Below, one piece after another: positions 63,752 through 64,000 of a stretch of 64,000 nt of DNA. Position numbers and translations under genes: made by a program. The number at the start of each line of letters is the position of its first letter. The stretch's first letter is position 1. Source of the stretch: Bradyrhizobium aeschynomenes. GTDB lineage: Bacteria > Pseudomonadota > Alphaproteobacteria > Rhizobiales > Xanthobacteraceae. The notes under the pieces were generated by a model. That model had not been told where the DNA came from and ran no database searches. It was given only the letters and a program-made list of their open reading frames with translations. The stretch is taken from the NCBI RefSeq assembly GCF_013178945.1, contig NZ_JABFDM010000003.1:744001-808000 (forward strand). The letters are read 5' to 3'.

Positions 63752-64000
<249 letters not shown>

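Overview
The window is GC-rich alphaproteobacterial chromosome. Gene content, codon use, a rhizobial glpSTPQUV glycerol transporter set and several families of palindromic intergenic repeats point to Bradyrhizobium or a close relative. I saw no tRNA, rRNA, CRISPR array, phage or intact insertion sequence. It reads as ordinary core and accessory chromosome with short operons.

Layout. 0-8.5 kb: the end of a FecR-domain secreted protein, a PMT-type glycosyltransferase, an OmpA-like protein, a YcaQ-type winged-helix protein, a TetR regulator and its probable target (an alpha/beta hydrolase, sharing an operator motif), a DUF2809 membrane protein and an MFS transporter. 8.9-15.2 kb: an RND efflux adaptor and pump with a TetR regulator, a flavin reductase and a YciA-type thioesterase. 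16.4-25.4 kb: glycerol use, with the regulator glpR, an operator, glpD and the glpSTPQUV ABC importer. The two ATPases of this importer carry complementary defects in motifs that should meet in the same ATP site.

25.6-37.4 kb is the most interesting part: exbB-exbD-tonB, small secreted and outer-membrane proteins, a clear lanmodulin (lanM, four EF-hands with lanmodulin spacing), a NarL-type response regulator, a TonB-dependent receptor and an autotransporter. Together these look like a lanthanide binding and uptake neighbourhood. The right edge of the window holds glutathione-dependent formaldehyde detoxification genes (gfa and the end of frmA), which fits lanthanide-dependent methanol oxidation elsewhere in the genome; no xoxF lies in the window.

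37.8-54.8 kb: an Old Yellow Enzyme, DUF1993, an MltB-type lytic transglycosylase, pgm, a lipoprotein, a zinc alcohol dehydrogenase, a histone-H1-like basic protein, a TadG-like pilus protein, opgGH for osmoregulated periplasmic glucans, and an internally shortened LysR regulator divergent from an ATC-hydrolase family gene. 55-64 kb: a long dispersed repeat, a Tat-exported fumarylacetoacetase-family protein, ccoG, an acetamidase/formamidase, an orphan transposase-OrfA-like protein, a molybdenum hydroxylase pair, and gfa-frmA.

All calls come from reading the sequence and from remembered family features; no database search was run.
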